NCBI GenBank assembly: GCA_914767715.1
Contig: OU612065.1
Span: 13,766,001 to 13,830,000 of the forward strand
From: Membranipora membranacea
Lineage: Eukaryota; Bryozoa; Gymnolaemata; Cheilostomatida; Membraniporidae
DNA length: 64,000 nt
Direction: 5' to 3'
Below the pieces are notes generated by a model. The model had not been told where the DNA came from. It saw only the letters and a program-made list of their open reading frames with translations, and searched no databases. The translations under genes and the position numbers were made by a program. Positions 1-10,700 of the stretch are shown here, piece after piece. The first letter of the stretch is position 1; each line of letters starts with the position of its first letter.

Positions 1-1329
1 TATGCGCTTGCCAGATATAGAAGGAAGAAACGATTGGAAGTCATCTTCTGGTTCCTGGTCGAGATTGACAGTTACTCGCTTCATGATTGAGCATTTTGAT
101 TTTGTTTCGCCTAATTTAGCACCGCCAACGTTCTTCATGGAGGAAAAGGTTTTGATGTTTGAAGATTTCTTGGATTTACCGACGCCCTCAAGTTCAGCAT
201 ACTGTTCCTTGGACCTTGGATTTAGTGGCATGACGGAGGTGATATTTATGTCACGGTATGACTTTTTGGGCTTTGTAGGGGCGTAACCCATTTTCATCAT
301 CTCATCTACAGCTTTCGAGTTATCATAATGTTCTCTAAGAGCAGGAGTTATTTTCTCCACAGGTTTCAATGTCTTCAACATTTTTTCTTCATCACTACTG
401 CGTCTGAAGTTAAATGTATTTTTTGCAAGAAGCTCAAACTGTTCTTTATTAACATATTGGAAGTTAGTTTGGAGGGAAGGATATGATCGCTTTTGTAACG
501 GATCTCCGGACGACTTGTCATGGTGCGAAGTCATAGGATAAGTATCTGTGAGTAGTCTGCTATCAATACTGAGTCTGTCGTTATCTTTATTCTGCTTATT
601 TTCACTATCATAGTCCATCGTTGAGCGGCTTCGTTTGTCGATCATCAAGTCCTCTAATCGTCCTGCTGGTTGGGCAGATTGACTTTCCAGTATTCTAACT
701 GAGTCTTGTAAACGGGCAGCTGGAGGTACAACCTTGAGAAAATCTGGTACTGATAAGTCAGGTTCCTCATCAGGCTCCTCGGATACAGAAGCCATCTTAT
801 GTCTGCTCTTGTAATCCTCCTCATCTTCTAACTGTTCCACTTCTGAGTCTTGTATTCTAAAATATCCTCTATTTGTCTCCATCAATGATTGGAACTCACG
901 TCGTAAATCTCTAGTGAGCTCACGTTGTAAGGCTTTGTGTTCCTGTGTGTTGATACTGACCCCAGAAGTAACCGATGGCTTACGCTGTGAGAAACTTTGT
1001 CTTGGCTGGTTAGCCTGCTGTTTTATACGTCTATAACAACCGTTATTTGAAATGTAGCGGTAAGAGTATTTCTCAACACTTTCCTGCCATAAGCCCTCAT
1101 TGGGCGAGTACATCAATTTTTTGTCATATAGTTGGTTCTCCTTCTGCTTTTTTCGTCTTTTCTTCAGAGGAGTGATAGGCTTAGTTCCTGCAGGACTTAG
1201 CCATTCTGTCACCATATTGGTTACTGGTGCCAAATCGCCGTGTAGCTGTTCAAAGCTATCAAAGTCATAATCATGCAGAGATGCCATATTGGTTTGAATT
1301 GACACTCCACATGCATGGTTGGTAGACAT
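1..1329 (-). CDS. Unrecognised charged protein, N-terminal 443 codons (partial, runs off left edge)
   Basis: Read on the minus strand, an ATG at 1329-1327 opens a frame with no stop for 443 codons to base 1. An in-frame TAA lies 9-7 bases before the ATG, which supports this start. A CTTTTTACAG acceptor just upstream (AG at 1363-1362) suggests a 5' UTR intron. The protein is hydrophilic, with no signal peptide or membrane segment seen. It has a basic cluster KKRRKKQK at about residues 56-63 (NLS-like), an acidic stretch near residue 180, many Ser/Gln/Glu residues, and a Lys-rich end. Low hydrophobicity suggests a largely disordered nuclear or cytoskeletal protein, but that is inference. I do not recognise the family. 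An open frame this long in AT-rich DNA is unlikely by chance, so it is probably one large real exon, transcribed away from TRPC4AP. Confidence 0.72.
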   Translation of the reverse strand, partial: MSTNHACGVSIQTNMASLHDYDFDSFEQLHGDLAPVTNMVTEWLSPAGTKPITPLKKRRKKQKENQLYDKKLMYSPNEGLWQESVEKYSYRYISNNGCYRRIKQQANQPRQSFSQRKPSVTSGVSINTQEHKALQRELTRDLRREFQSLMETNRGYFRIQDSEVEQLEDEEDYKSRHKMASVSEEPDEEPDLSVPDFLKVVPPAARLQDSVRILESQSAQPAGRLEDLMIDKRSRSTMDYDSENKQNKDNDRLSIDSRLLTDTYPMTSHHDKSSGDPLQKRSYPSLQTNFQYVNKEQFELLAKNTFNFRRSSDEEKMLKTLKPVEKITPALREHYDNSKAVDEMMKMGYAPTKPKKSYRDINITSVMPLNPRSKEQYAELEGVGKSKKSSNIKTFSSMKNVGGAKLGETKSKCSIMKRVTVNLDQEPEDDFQSFLPSISGKRI

Positions 1330-2772
1330 GATATGTTAATAATCAACTGTGTATTTCATATCTGTAAAAAGAAAAAATGATCATAATGACAACAAAATCT
1401 CAACAATGTGCCATACATAATTGGTTGAATTTGGTTAAAATCGAGAATGGACTCTCAGGGTTGACAATGACTGGCACTTATGTGCCGGCTTTGGAAGTGT
1501 TTTTATAGTAACGACTAGGTTTCCAAGTCATTAGTGCCACTCTTCAACCACTGACAGCCTTAACCAGCGTGTATATCGCTACAAGGCCGGAGCTGCAGTG
1601 GTTAGTGACAGCATCCTCCTGTATAGAGCTATACATACAGGAGCGTTCTTATGTCTGCATGCACAATGTTTTTGTACATACAGAATACCTCCTTATTTTA
1701 AGTCCTGATCCAAGGAGGGACTATGTGATCTGTCAAAGTCGAAACGACTTTGGGACCGGATGGGACTCGCCAGGGGGCCGTCGGGCGGGGACAAAAGTCT
1801 GGGAGGCTTAGACTAGATTTGAACCGTCACCTGTATGGTCAACAAGCAGTCACAAAAGAGGGGATGTACAGGGGCATTCATCCCTATTAATTATCTGTTA
1901 TAACCATATATTCAAACATATATGGAGAATATTGCTCAGATTTTTGGTCACTGGCCTTCACTCTTCAAGCTTTATGTTTAAAAATTGCTAAATTTAACAC
2001 TAGGGTATGATAATGGCCGCTGCAATGCCAGACACTTATCAACAATTAAAGTAAAAGTTTGAGACAACAACCTTAGTAATCACGCTGTACTGCAATACCA
2101 AATAATTGAGATTGAAATCGATGGAAACTCTACAGTTGGTTGAGCATTAGATTGTCCACACAGTGATACTAGTCTAAATTTGGATAGATCAAACAACAAT
2201 TGTATCATATCTTATGTAGAATCCTCACCTGTTACAAAAATGACACACAATTGTACCAATTCTGGCTGATGATTGGATTTTAGCTATTGCATTTACATCC
2301 TCCATTGGCAACACCTGGTGGCTAGAGGTGATACTGCACCGCCATCGTCCTACATAATAAAAACGATTGTTGTTAGGAGTTGATGTCAGTATGATAGACA
2401 GGAACAAGGAAAGGGAAAAAATTATTATAGTTGGCAGGCCAGATTATATCGGTAACTGTAATGAACATTTTATTACAAAACAGGCTCTTAGAATTTGTGG
2501 GCATTGAGGATTGCTGTGGTGGCATGGAGATTATTGATGTTACAAAACAATGTAGTTGGTTAAAGCATCTGCCCTCTAATGCGCATGCGCTGGAGGTCTT
2601 GGGCTCAATCGATGTTTCAGGTGTGCAAACTGAGAGCAACTTGGCGCCGAATACGGTGGCCACGCCCTAAAGGCACTGTTATTTCTCAGTCTTTTGACAG
2701 AGACAGCTTTGCAATTTCAACCTAATTCAACCCTAATTTAAATGTATGTATTTGTTGTCAACTCAAATTTGT
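1330..2772. other. Intergenic region upstream of the minus-strand gene
   Basis: Probably holds the 5' UTR and promoter of the minus-strand gene. It contains a perfect 8-bp stem with a 3-base loop near 1735-1754 (CAAAGTCG/CGACTTTG), a G-rich stretch at 1768-1814 that recurs near 24979, and the palindrome GCGCATGCGC at 2581-2590. Overlapping open frames on both strands at 2373-2670 show no recognisable protein. No further gene is supported. Confidence 0.5.
2581..2590. promoter_or_regulatory. NRF1-like palindrome
   Basis: GCGCATGCGC preceded by T fits most of the NRF1 consensus (YGCGCAYGCGCR) and lies in a locally GC-richer patch about 1.25 kb upstream of the minus-strand ATG. NRF1 sites are typical of housekeeping promoters in animals. 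A promoter role here is inference, because 10-bp palindromes can occur by chance. Confidence 0.3.
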
Positions 2773-3803
2773 TCAGCAAGTTGTCATTGTAGCGTTTTCC
2801 CTGTCTTCGGTGATTTCATCGTATGCTTTAGAGAGAGCATGGTGTTGGTTCTCGTTCTGAAGAACTCTGGTGAGCAGACACAGCCGATGATTTCTCCGCC
2901 TTTCTTCCAGCGACCCAATTTCTAGCTGATTCCTGGCTTCGGTCACACTTGCACCACGGCCCTTCAGGTTGCCTATGAATCTGATGGCGTCAGTTTGCAC
3001 CAATTCTATCTTCTGTGCTGTTGTTTTGGTGGATGGGTCCCATACTGTGTCTCGAATTCGAGGATTGGCCTACATAGGCTTGTGTATGCCAGTAGCTTGG
3101 CTTCCTTTGGTGCGCCATACATGAGATGTTTGATGACTCCTAGGATTTTCCTAGATTTTCCACATTTTTCTTGGATGTGTTGATCAAATTTTAGGTCTGA
3201 CTGAATGGTCACACCCAGGTATTTAGTGCTGGATGTCCAGGCAAGAGGCGAGTCACCAAGCATATATGTAAGCTTGGAGTTCACATTGCCAAAGTTGATC
3301 GCGTGGCATTTCTTGTCGTGGAATGGCATTCTCCACTTCTCTGACCAGTGATATACTGCCTCAATGTTTTTTTGGAACCTCGCGGCATCCTCGGGATCGT
3401 CCACAGTTTGGTACAGCAGTGTGTCATCGGCATAGAGACTGACTTTGCAGGTCAGGCTAGTTGGCAGGTCGTTTATGTAGCACAGGAACAGGGTTGGGCC
3501 CAGTACTGATCCTTGCGGAACCCCTGATGTTACCGTGCACATTTGGGAAATCTTCCCTTTGAGTACTACAGATTGTGTCCTGTCAGATAGAAAATCACGA
3601 ATCCAGTTGTTGAGATGGGCGTTTATTCCTGGTATTTGTTTTAGTTTCTGATGGAGTAACAGGTGCGGTACTTTGTCGAAAGCTTTTTTGAAGTCCATAA
3701 CTATGGCGTGAGTGGTGTGTCCATCATCTGCTGCTTTTGCCAAGTCATTATAGGTGACACACAGTTGGGTTTCGCATGACAGTCCTCTTCGGAAGCCAAT
3801 GAA
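2773..3803 (-). mobile_element. 5'-truncated LINE (non-LTR) reverse transcriptase fragment, frameshifted
   Basis: Minus-strand frame 3803-3006 encodes the palm of a non-LTR reverse transcriptase: GFRRGLSCETQL at the start, motif A AIVMDFKKAFDKV, motif B SGVPQGSVLGP followed by YINDLP, catalytic motif C LYADDTLLY, then STKYLGVTI and the thumb region ending in RPILEFETQYGTHP. The C-terminal piece (LVQTDAIRFIGNL onwards, stop at 2773) is in another frame beginning near 3003, so one frameshift separates them. Endonuclease and N-terminal fingers are absent; similarity begins abruptly near 3800 beside a short duplicated 'cattgccatcacatat' segment at 3809-3850. A dead-on-arrival copy typical of 5'-truncated LINE insertion. 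The clade (Jockey/CR1-like) is not certain. Confidence 0.9.
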
Positions 3804-4740
3804 CTAAACCTCATTGCCATCACATATTTAGTTCATTGCCATCACATATACATGCCAATTACGTTACATGGCTTCAAAAAAGGGTATAGATTAGATAGAG
3901 CTAGCCAGCCAATGGTAGTCTTTTCATGTAAGCTCTCAAAAATGCTAAAACCACAGGTCTTTTCGAAACCAATGTTTGACTGCCTCTTTCCCCCCCCTCC
4001 CACAGTCCATAAGTGAAGAGACCAGCCAATCAATGCTAGCAGGGAGATGCTAGGGACCCAGTTTTGGAGTATACCTATGATCTAACCAAGAAGTCACTCC
4101 TTGTGATCTAACTAATCTATTCTTTCTTTGGGCTGGTTCTACAGCAGGTCTCAAGCTAGAGCCTAGTTAGTAGTAGCAATTGTTGGTAGTAGTAGGCGTA
4201 GCAGTCAAAAAATAGTTATAGTAGACGTAGTCAAATATGCAAACAATCAGGTAGTAAATTCCATTATAAGCTCTCCACATAAAATAGCTTGATATACCTT
4301 GCTACACTATACATAAACTTACTACACAGGTGATACCCAGTCACCAAAATATTCTTCAAATTAAGTAAGTAAGATCATCTCACTGGTAATGAGTTGAGTT
4401 GATCAGCCTCCCTAGTCAGGTTTCCAACAAGACATGGGTCTCTATTTACATCACATGACCAATACCCTTTATTATTGACATATTTTCATTTACTATTTTC
4501 TTATATAAATAGAATCTTATTTTGAAACACTGGGCAAATTATCTGAATTAAGGTGTTTTAGCTCATCAATCATCAGTGAGCAGGAAAATTAAAATTAAAC
4601 AAAAACTGTTTTCTTTCTCAGCTATTTATGTTTACCTTTTTCCTGATTGGTTGATTTGGGGGCCATGTGATATACTTTGTCTACATGGGGAAAACTGAAA
4701 AGTAAGGTTAGATTGATACCATACTCTTGGATAGATAGAC
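3804..4740. other. Intergenic region / TRPC4AP 5' flank
   Basis: AT-rich sequence between the LINE fragment and the TRPC4AP start. No coding exon was recognised. The promoter and 5' UTR of TRPC4AP must lie here or just upstream, but no clear TATA box or initiator was chosen. Confidence 0.5.
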
Positions 4741-7700
4741 ATGGATGGCCAACCTCCTCTGAAACGTAGATGTATAGCTCCAAAAACAGACTCAAGGAAT
4801 ATCAGTCATCATTTTAGACAGAGAGAATATTCTGGGAAAGGATATAAAAGATTCAGTGAGGTTAGTAAAAATAAACTAAGATGATCCTGATCAATATTAG
4901 ATTTAGAAGGAAGGGAATGGCCCACCTAAATAAATAAATAAGATGGATCAATTAACTCCCTCTTCTTGGATAGATTTAGATCAGATGATGATTAGATTTC
5001 ATTGAGTTCCAGCTTCTTCACATGAACATCCATGAGTAAGTTCTTGTGATGTTGATGTTATAACCAGCAGCAACTCTTGATGAAGTCACTTGACTGACTG
5101 AGCAGATAGCTGGAATCAATTAATTAATAGAGAGAACAGTCCATCATCATCAGACTAGAGACTTTGTTTGTACTTAGTACTTCTGACTGACAGATGAGAC
5201 TGAGAGCCAACAGATTTGGATATATTTCCGAAAAAGGCTTGAGGATAAGGACTTCACCCTCAGGATTATTTCCAACCAGTGCTCATCGATATTAAATGCA
5301 TCCTCCAACCCCACTCTGTCTCCTCTGCCTCATTATTTGTGTTTGTATCTGACTAGTGATTCAAGCAAAACAAACTAAAATCTGAGATCAGATAACCATT
5401 CTCCCTGAGATAACTGACAATTGAATTGATATACCTTTACTAGTATCCCAGAGTAAGGATATACAGAGGGGACACTTCAATGATAGTTTTACTGCCTGTG
5501 GTTTTTTATTCACTGGGGGACAATTGTGCACAGCTGGATGCCGAAAACTCATTATCTCTATATGTTATAACGTCATTTTTTGGCAGACATCTCTACCTTT
5601 GATGGGCCATAATTAATTCTGTATTTATCCTAAAGACTGATTTTCAACTTTGTTGGAATGTCCAACCTTCAAGCTATAAACCATATTATTGTCATTTTTT
5701 GCTAGGATACATAGGCTATGAGCTATATGTGTTTTTAAAATGAGTTATATCATAAAGATTTACATGTGGCCTGGGTCAATACACGGACATTTCCTAATTT
5801 TTATGACCAGAAGTTTATCAATTGTCACACATAAATCTATATAATAAAACTCATTTTACAAATGCACATAGCTCATAGCCTATGTATCCTAGCAAAAGAT
5901 GACAATAATATGGTTTATAGCTTAGAGGTTGGACATTCCAACAAAGTTGAAAATCAGTCTTTAGGATAAATACAGAATTAATTATGGCCCGTCAAAGGTA
6001 GAGATGTCTGCAAGAAAAATGACATTATAACATATAGAGATAATGAGTTTTCGGCATCCAGCTGTGCACAATTTTCCCCCAGTGAATCAAAAACCACAGG
6101 CACTATAACTATCATTGAAGTGTCCCCTCTGTATATCCTTACTCTGTGCTAATATATTCTTTCAATAACAATACTGTGGTTTTTTTTAGACTGTCCCACA
6201 CTGCTTTAATTTTGACTCTTTACAAGGTGTACTGTGAATCAATTTATAAAATTACTCTGTTAGTAGCATTTAGTTCAGTCAGATAGTGTAGCCACTAATA
6301 TTTTGCTGCTGGGCTGGTGTTTGTCATGATCTGAGACAATGACTTGTCATGAACGTAACGCCTAACTTTGTTTTGACCTTCTAAATTAGCCCAAGTTGTC
6401 AAGCAATAGAAATGTGATGTACTCATGGACAGCTTTTAAGCTTCTAATTGGTTTTGATTTTTACCTAAGATGTTCTCAAAAGTAGCTTGACACTGATCAC
6501 TGTCATGTAACTCATCACTGCCATGTATAGGCTAATCATGAGATAAACCGGAGTAGGATTATTTATCAGAGAATTATGATTTTTTTGTAGCCTAGTGCTG
6601 ACAATTAGCATATTTATGCCACTATAATACAGCTTCTACATTGTCTTCAAAGTGCCCAGTCATCTTGACAAGTTCACTTGCAATGCTTTACTCACCAAGT
6701 ATATTTTTCCTGCTGTCATGGAACTTATTCATGATTCAGATGTAGGACCTTTCTGCTGGCGAGCAGAATTGTGGCCTTAGCAACATTTATCTCGGAGTTG
6801 CATCTTGTGTTAGGCTCCTTTTCTTCATTACGGAATTGCGACAGCAACAAACAATCATTACCATCACCCTAAGTATTACTGCTGGCAAGTTCAATGGATT
6901 GTTGTTGGTGGTTTTAGGTTCGGAGGCAATACATCACACAATATGGTAAACAGACAGAATCTACTGATATATTGGATATTATAGTATCTTTGGAAAGTTA
7001 CTTACACAATGAACAATCAACACCAAAGACATTATACAAAAAATGCAAGGTGAGTAATGTTGTTTTTTTCAGGATTCAGACGGTAGAAAATTATTCAATG
7101 ATAGACTCATCGTGTTTGTTGTGCTCAGTTAATGTCACAACTCTATCTGAGCAGACAGCTATAGGACTTCGTGGGTGGTGACAAACCATTCTTTTTTGCG
7201 TTCTAAGATCCTAATCTATTTTTCAATCTGGGATTACTTAGCCTTATCTCAGAGGCCCCTTTTTGTTTTGAGATAAGGCCAGGATTACTGAGCTATCTAT
7301 TGCGGGAGCTGAACTTACATTAATACACTGTTTTACATACTGTAACCAGTTTTTTTATTACCATTCAACAGGCACTGTTTGAATGTGTAACATGCCTCGA
7401 AAGAAGGAATGCAGATGAGGTTGAGCGTTATGAGCGTGAAGATGCCAACGCTGAACGATTCCACACTTTGGGTGGTCTTGAGGTGAGGAGTTAATGAATT
7501 TTTGCTTGCTTATAATAGAATTTCTCTGATTGCGATCTTGAGCCAAATCAAAATTTGAGTAAACTTGCCGAATTTAATGAGCTCACTTACAACTACGATA
7601 CATTTTGAGAGATCTTCAATAAATGCTTAGGCCTACATGTCGAATCTAACCACCAGAATTCTTTTCTCATAATTTTAGACTGCCAAACGGATAATCATGT

Positions 7701-10700
7701 TTGAAAGTGTGCTTCCTAAAAATTCACCACACAGACATGGTAAGTGCTAATTTATGCGTCTAAGCGAAGCAGTGTAGTATAAATTCAAGAATATATCTTC
7801 CTTACTACTTGCTCTCATCGTTGACACATAGCACAAATCCATTTGGAGACATTTTTCTTCACATCTATTCATATCTAGCGTCATATAAATTTCCCCTGTG
7901 AGGGGCAAGGTTGCAATAAATTGTCATCTCTAGTGCATAACCAATAGCTTGAATTTCATGCCCTCAATAATGTTTCTCATGATGTGAAAGTGCGGAAATA
8001 AATAATGAGTTTCCTGGTTTTGTTTTCAGAAGCAGATGAGTTGATTCTGATGAAATCAGTTTTATTTGAAGCTCTTGGTCGAATCATTAGTGCTGTAAGT
8101 ATTATCCTGGACACAAAAAATATTCTCTGGTACCTTAGCCACGTCGTATATCTTTAGGCTTATTAGCAAGGTATCATTCAATTCATATGAGTTTGGTGCT
8201 GGGGATAATAATTGCTGTGCCTGTAAACAGTGGGCACTCTGAGCTCGTGTAATGAGCAGGATCTAAGGGTGTTATGTTAGTGGATTTTTATGGCCATTCA
8301 ATCCACTACGTCATCCCTTGATTTCTTCATGCTTCATCATTTGTGTTTGATATAAATTTGTCATTTTTTGCCTGTGGCTGTTCATCAGATAATTCATCAG
8401 TGCTTGTTAGTAGCTTTTACAGCGAATAGGGTAGGCTTGTATCAGGGTAGGCTTGTATCAGGGTAGGCTTGTATCGACTGGCAGATGGCTGGCTGATTAT
8501 TCATCAACATCCTATTAAGTGTTTGTGTATCTCACCTCACATATAGCAACTTACTTTGTCAGGAGGAAAAGAAACTTATACTAAGCAGCTTTGAAAACAG
8601 GATAAAACTAGTGGATTAGCACCAACTTCTATGTATTCCTTTTCTCTTTGTAGGATTCTGTGGGTGAAACAATAGCCAAAGAGCTTGGATCTGATGATGA
8701 CTTTCTTGTGCACATGTTCCATTATCTCCAGTTTGACCAAACATTTTTATCCGCCTGTAGTCTCATTGAGGACTGCCTTCAAAACCGTCCCACAATCAGA
8801 CTGAGTGAAATACGTAAGCATCCAAATAAAACTATTGTCAGACCTGCCAATGTAATGTGGTACGGGTACTTTACTAGAGATGTGGTACCTGTACTAATCA
8901 TATTAAAATATAGCGTCAAGGTATTACCCCAGTGGTGGAATGTTTGGTTTTTTACATTTTGATATCTCTTCTTCTAAGAATATCATTTTTTACTTTTTAT
9001 GTCATATGTGCACAGAACAAAACATCACAAGCAACGAAGCTTGTCTCCTATATCCTTGTATGCACATTTATATGATCTGTTTGACTCCAGGTCAATGGTA
9101 CTTCTCCCATAACGTAGGTGTTTTGCTGTGAGTTAAAAGCGATTAGGGATTATAAATATGCGACCACCTATTTACAGTTCCGGGTTATCATATTTTCTGC
9201 ATTCTCCGATGTTAATCATATTGAATCTATGTTTTGCAGCCAACCTACAAGAATTGATGATGAGATTCGATGACCCAAAGTTGATGAACTTCTGTCGGAT
9301 ATTGGTGATTTGTGTCTCAGAACTGGATATTTTTAGCAACAATGTTTCATGTGAGTCAATAGCTTGGTTTACCGAACTACTTGAATCCCGATTTTCAGCT
9401 CTGCGAGCTATGTGGACTATTGTCTTTTGGCAGGGAATGTTTCCCTCCAATGGTGTCATTTGTCAAATAACCATTCTAATCATATATGACAACAAATCCG
9501 AACAGTGGATACACCAAGAACATCTCGCCGTTGTTGTACTTGTAGTATACGCACAGAATAAACAAAAAAGATCTGCAGGGTATATCAATGTGCGAGATCT
9601 CAATCAAGAATACCTACTCGGCATCCCTGGATTTGTGGATAGGCTTATAGCTGTGGCCTGCAGTAAAGACTGTAAGTACCTCTGCCTAGTCAAGTTTTCA
9701 GCAGGAAATACCTGCGTCCGATTTCTCACTAACATTGTAAGGACTCAGGCACGGGAATGATCTGCAAGGGCTGACATGGATTTCAGAATTGAGCATTGCT
9801 TGAAGATGATTTGACTAGTTATGATTGTGGGAATAATAGCTCAGGCACTATGATTCTATGACCTCTGCTGCCTTTTATTATTTTTTATTGTCTGCTGAAT
9901 ATGACAGTGTTGAGCAATATCTGATGTTTTCAGACAGTGTTTATCAGATTTGTCTGAATTCTGCTTCTGAATTCTGAAGTGATCTACCGAATCGTTTAGT
10001 GGTGTTGTGCAGCAGTCTAGACTTTTGAGGTTGGTTCTCTGTGGTACACAACTTGATCCCATCCAGCAACTGGTTATTTTTGTTATGTCAACATTGCCAT
10101 CTTAAGCAATCTCTAAGTCAGCCATGGCATATGGCTGTGGATCCTTGTCGCTTTCGCTGCCTTCTCGGTTGGGGTCAAAAGTCCCAGCTAGTATAAGGTG
10201 CAGATATGTATTCTTTGTTGTTGAGTATTGGAGCACGTAAGCTGTTTTTTGCCCGCCATGTTATGTATTCAAGTTGGTGAAGGTTTATTTTGGCTTTTAT
10301 TCTGTCTGGATATACAGTTGTTATATTCTGTTGCCCTATTGTAAATATTTTCTTTGCTTCATTCTCTCTCAATCTATTAACAAACCGCTGGTTATGCTTA
10401 TCAGTACTTAAATTATGTATGGGCCATTAGAGCTGCTGCTATATTCATGGCTTTTGACTAGATCATCTTAAAAACAGTTTTTTGACCTCAGCTTGACACC
10501 CTTTTTAAAATTGACTGATTAAAGCAGGCATAGCTATGACAACACATTAATTCGTTTTTTCTCAGAATGTCAGCGCTCTCACTATATATTTTGCATGCAG
10601 AATGCTACTGATTCACTGCTCAATTTCATATTTTAGTCCATTAGTACTCAAACATAAGTCTCTAACAACTTTGTATCTTGGCATAATCAGTAAAATTGGT

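Noticed and set aside
2373-2670. Overlapping open frames on both strands near 2373-2670
   Set aside because: Mutually antisense, no recognisable protein, no clear splice partners; left as intergenic.
9556-9671. Alternative acceptor for TRPC4AP exon 8 after CACAG at 9556
   Set aside because: It would create a TAA codon at the junction with the preceding exon. The TTGTAG acceptor at 9545 keeps the frame and the human-like LYAQNKQKRS segment.
9158-9760. A single 200-codon open frame on the plus strand
   Set aside because: It reads through a TRPC4AP intron. Splice sites at 9351 and 9545, homology and phase split it into two exons with an intron between.
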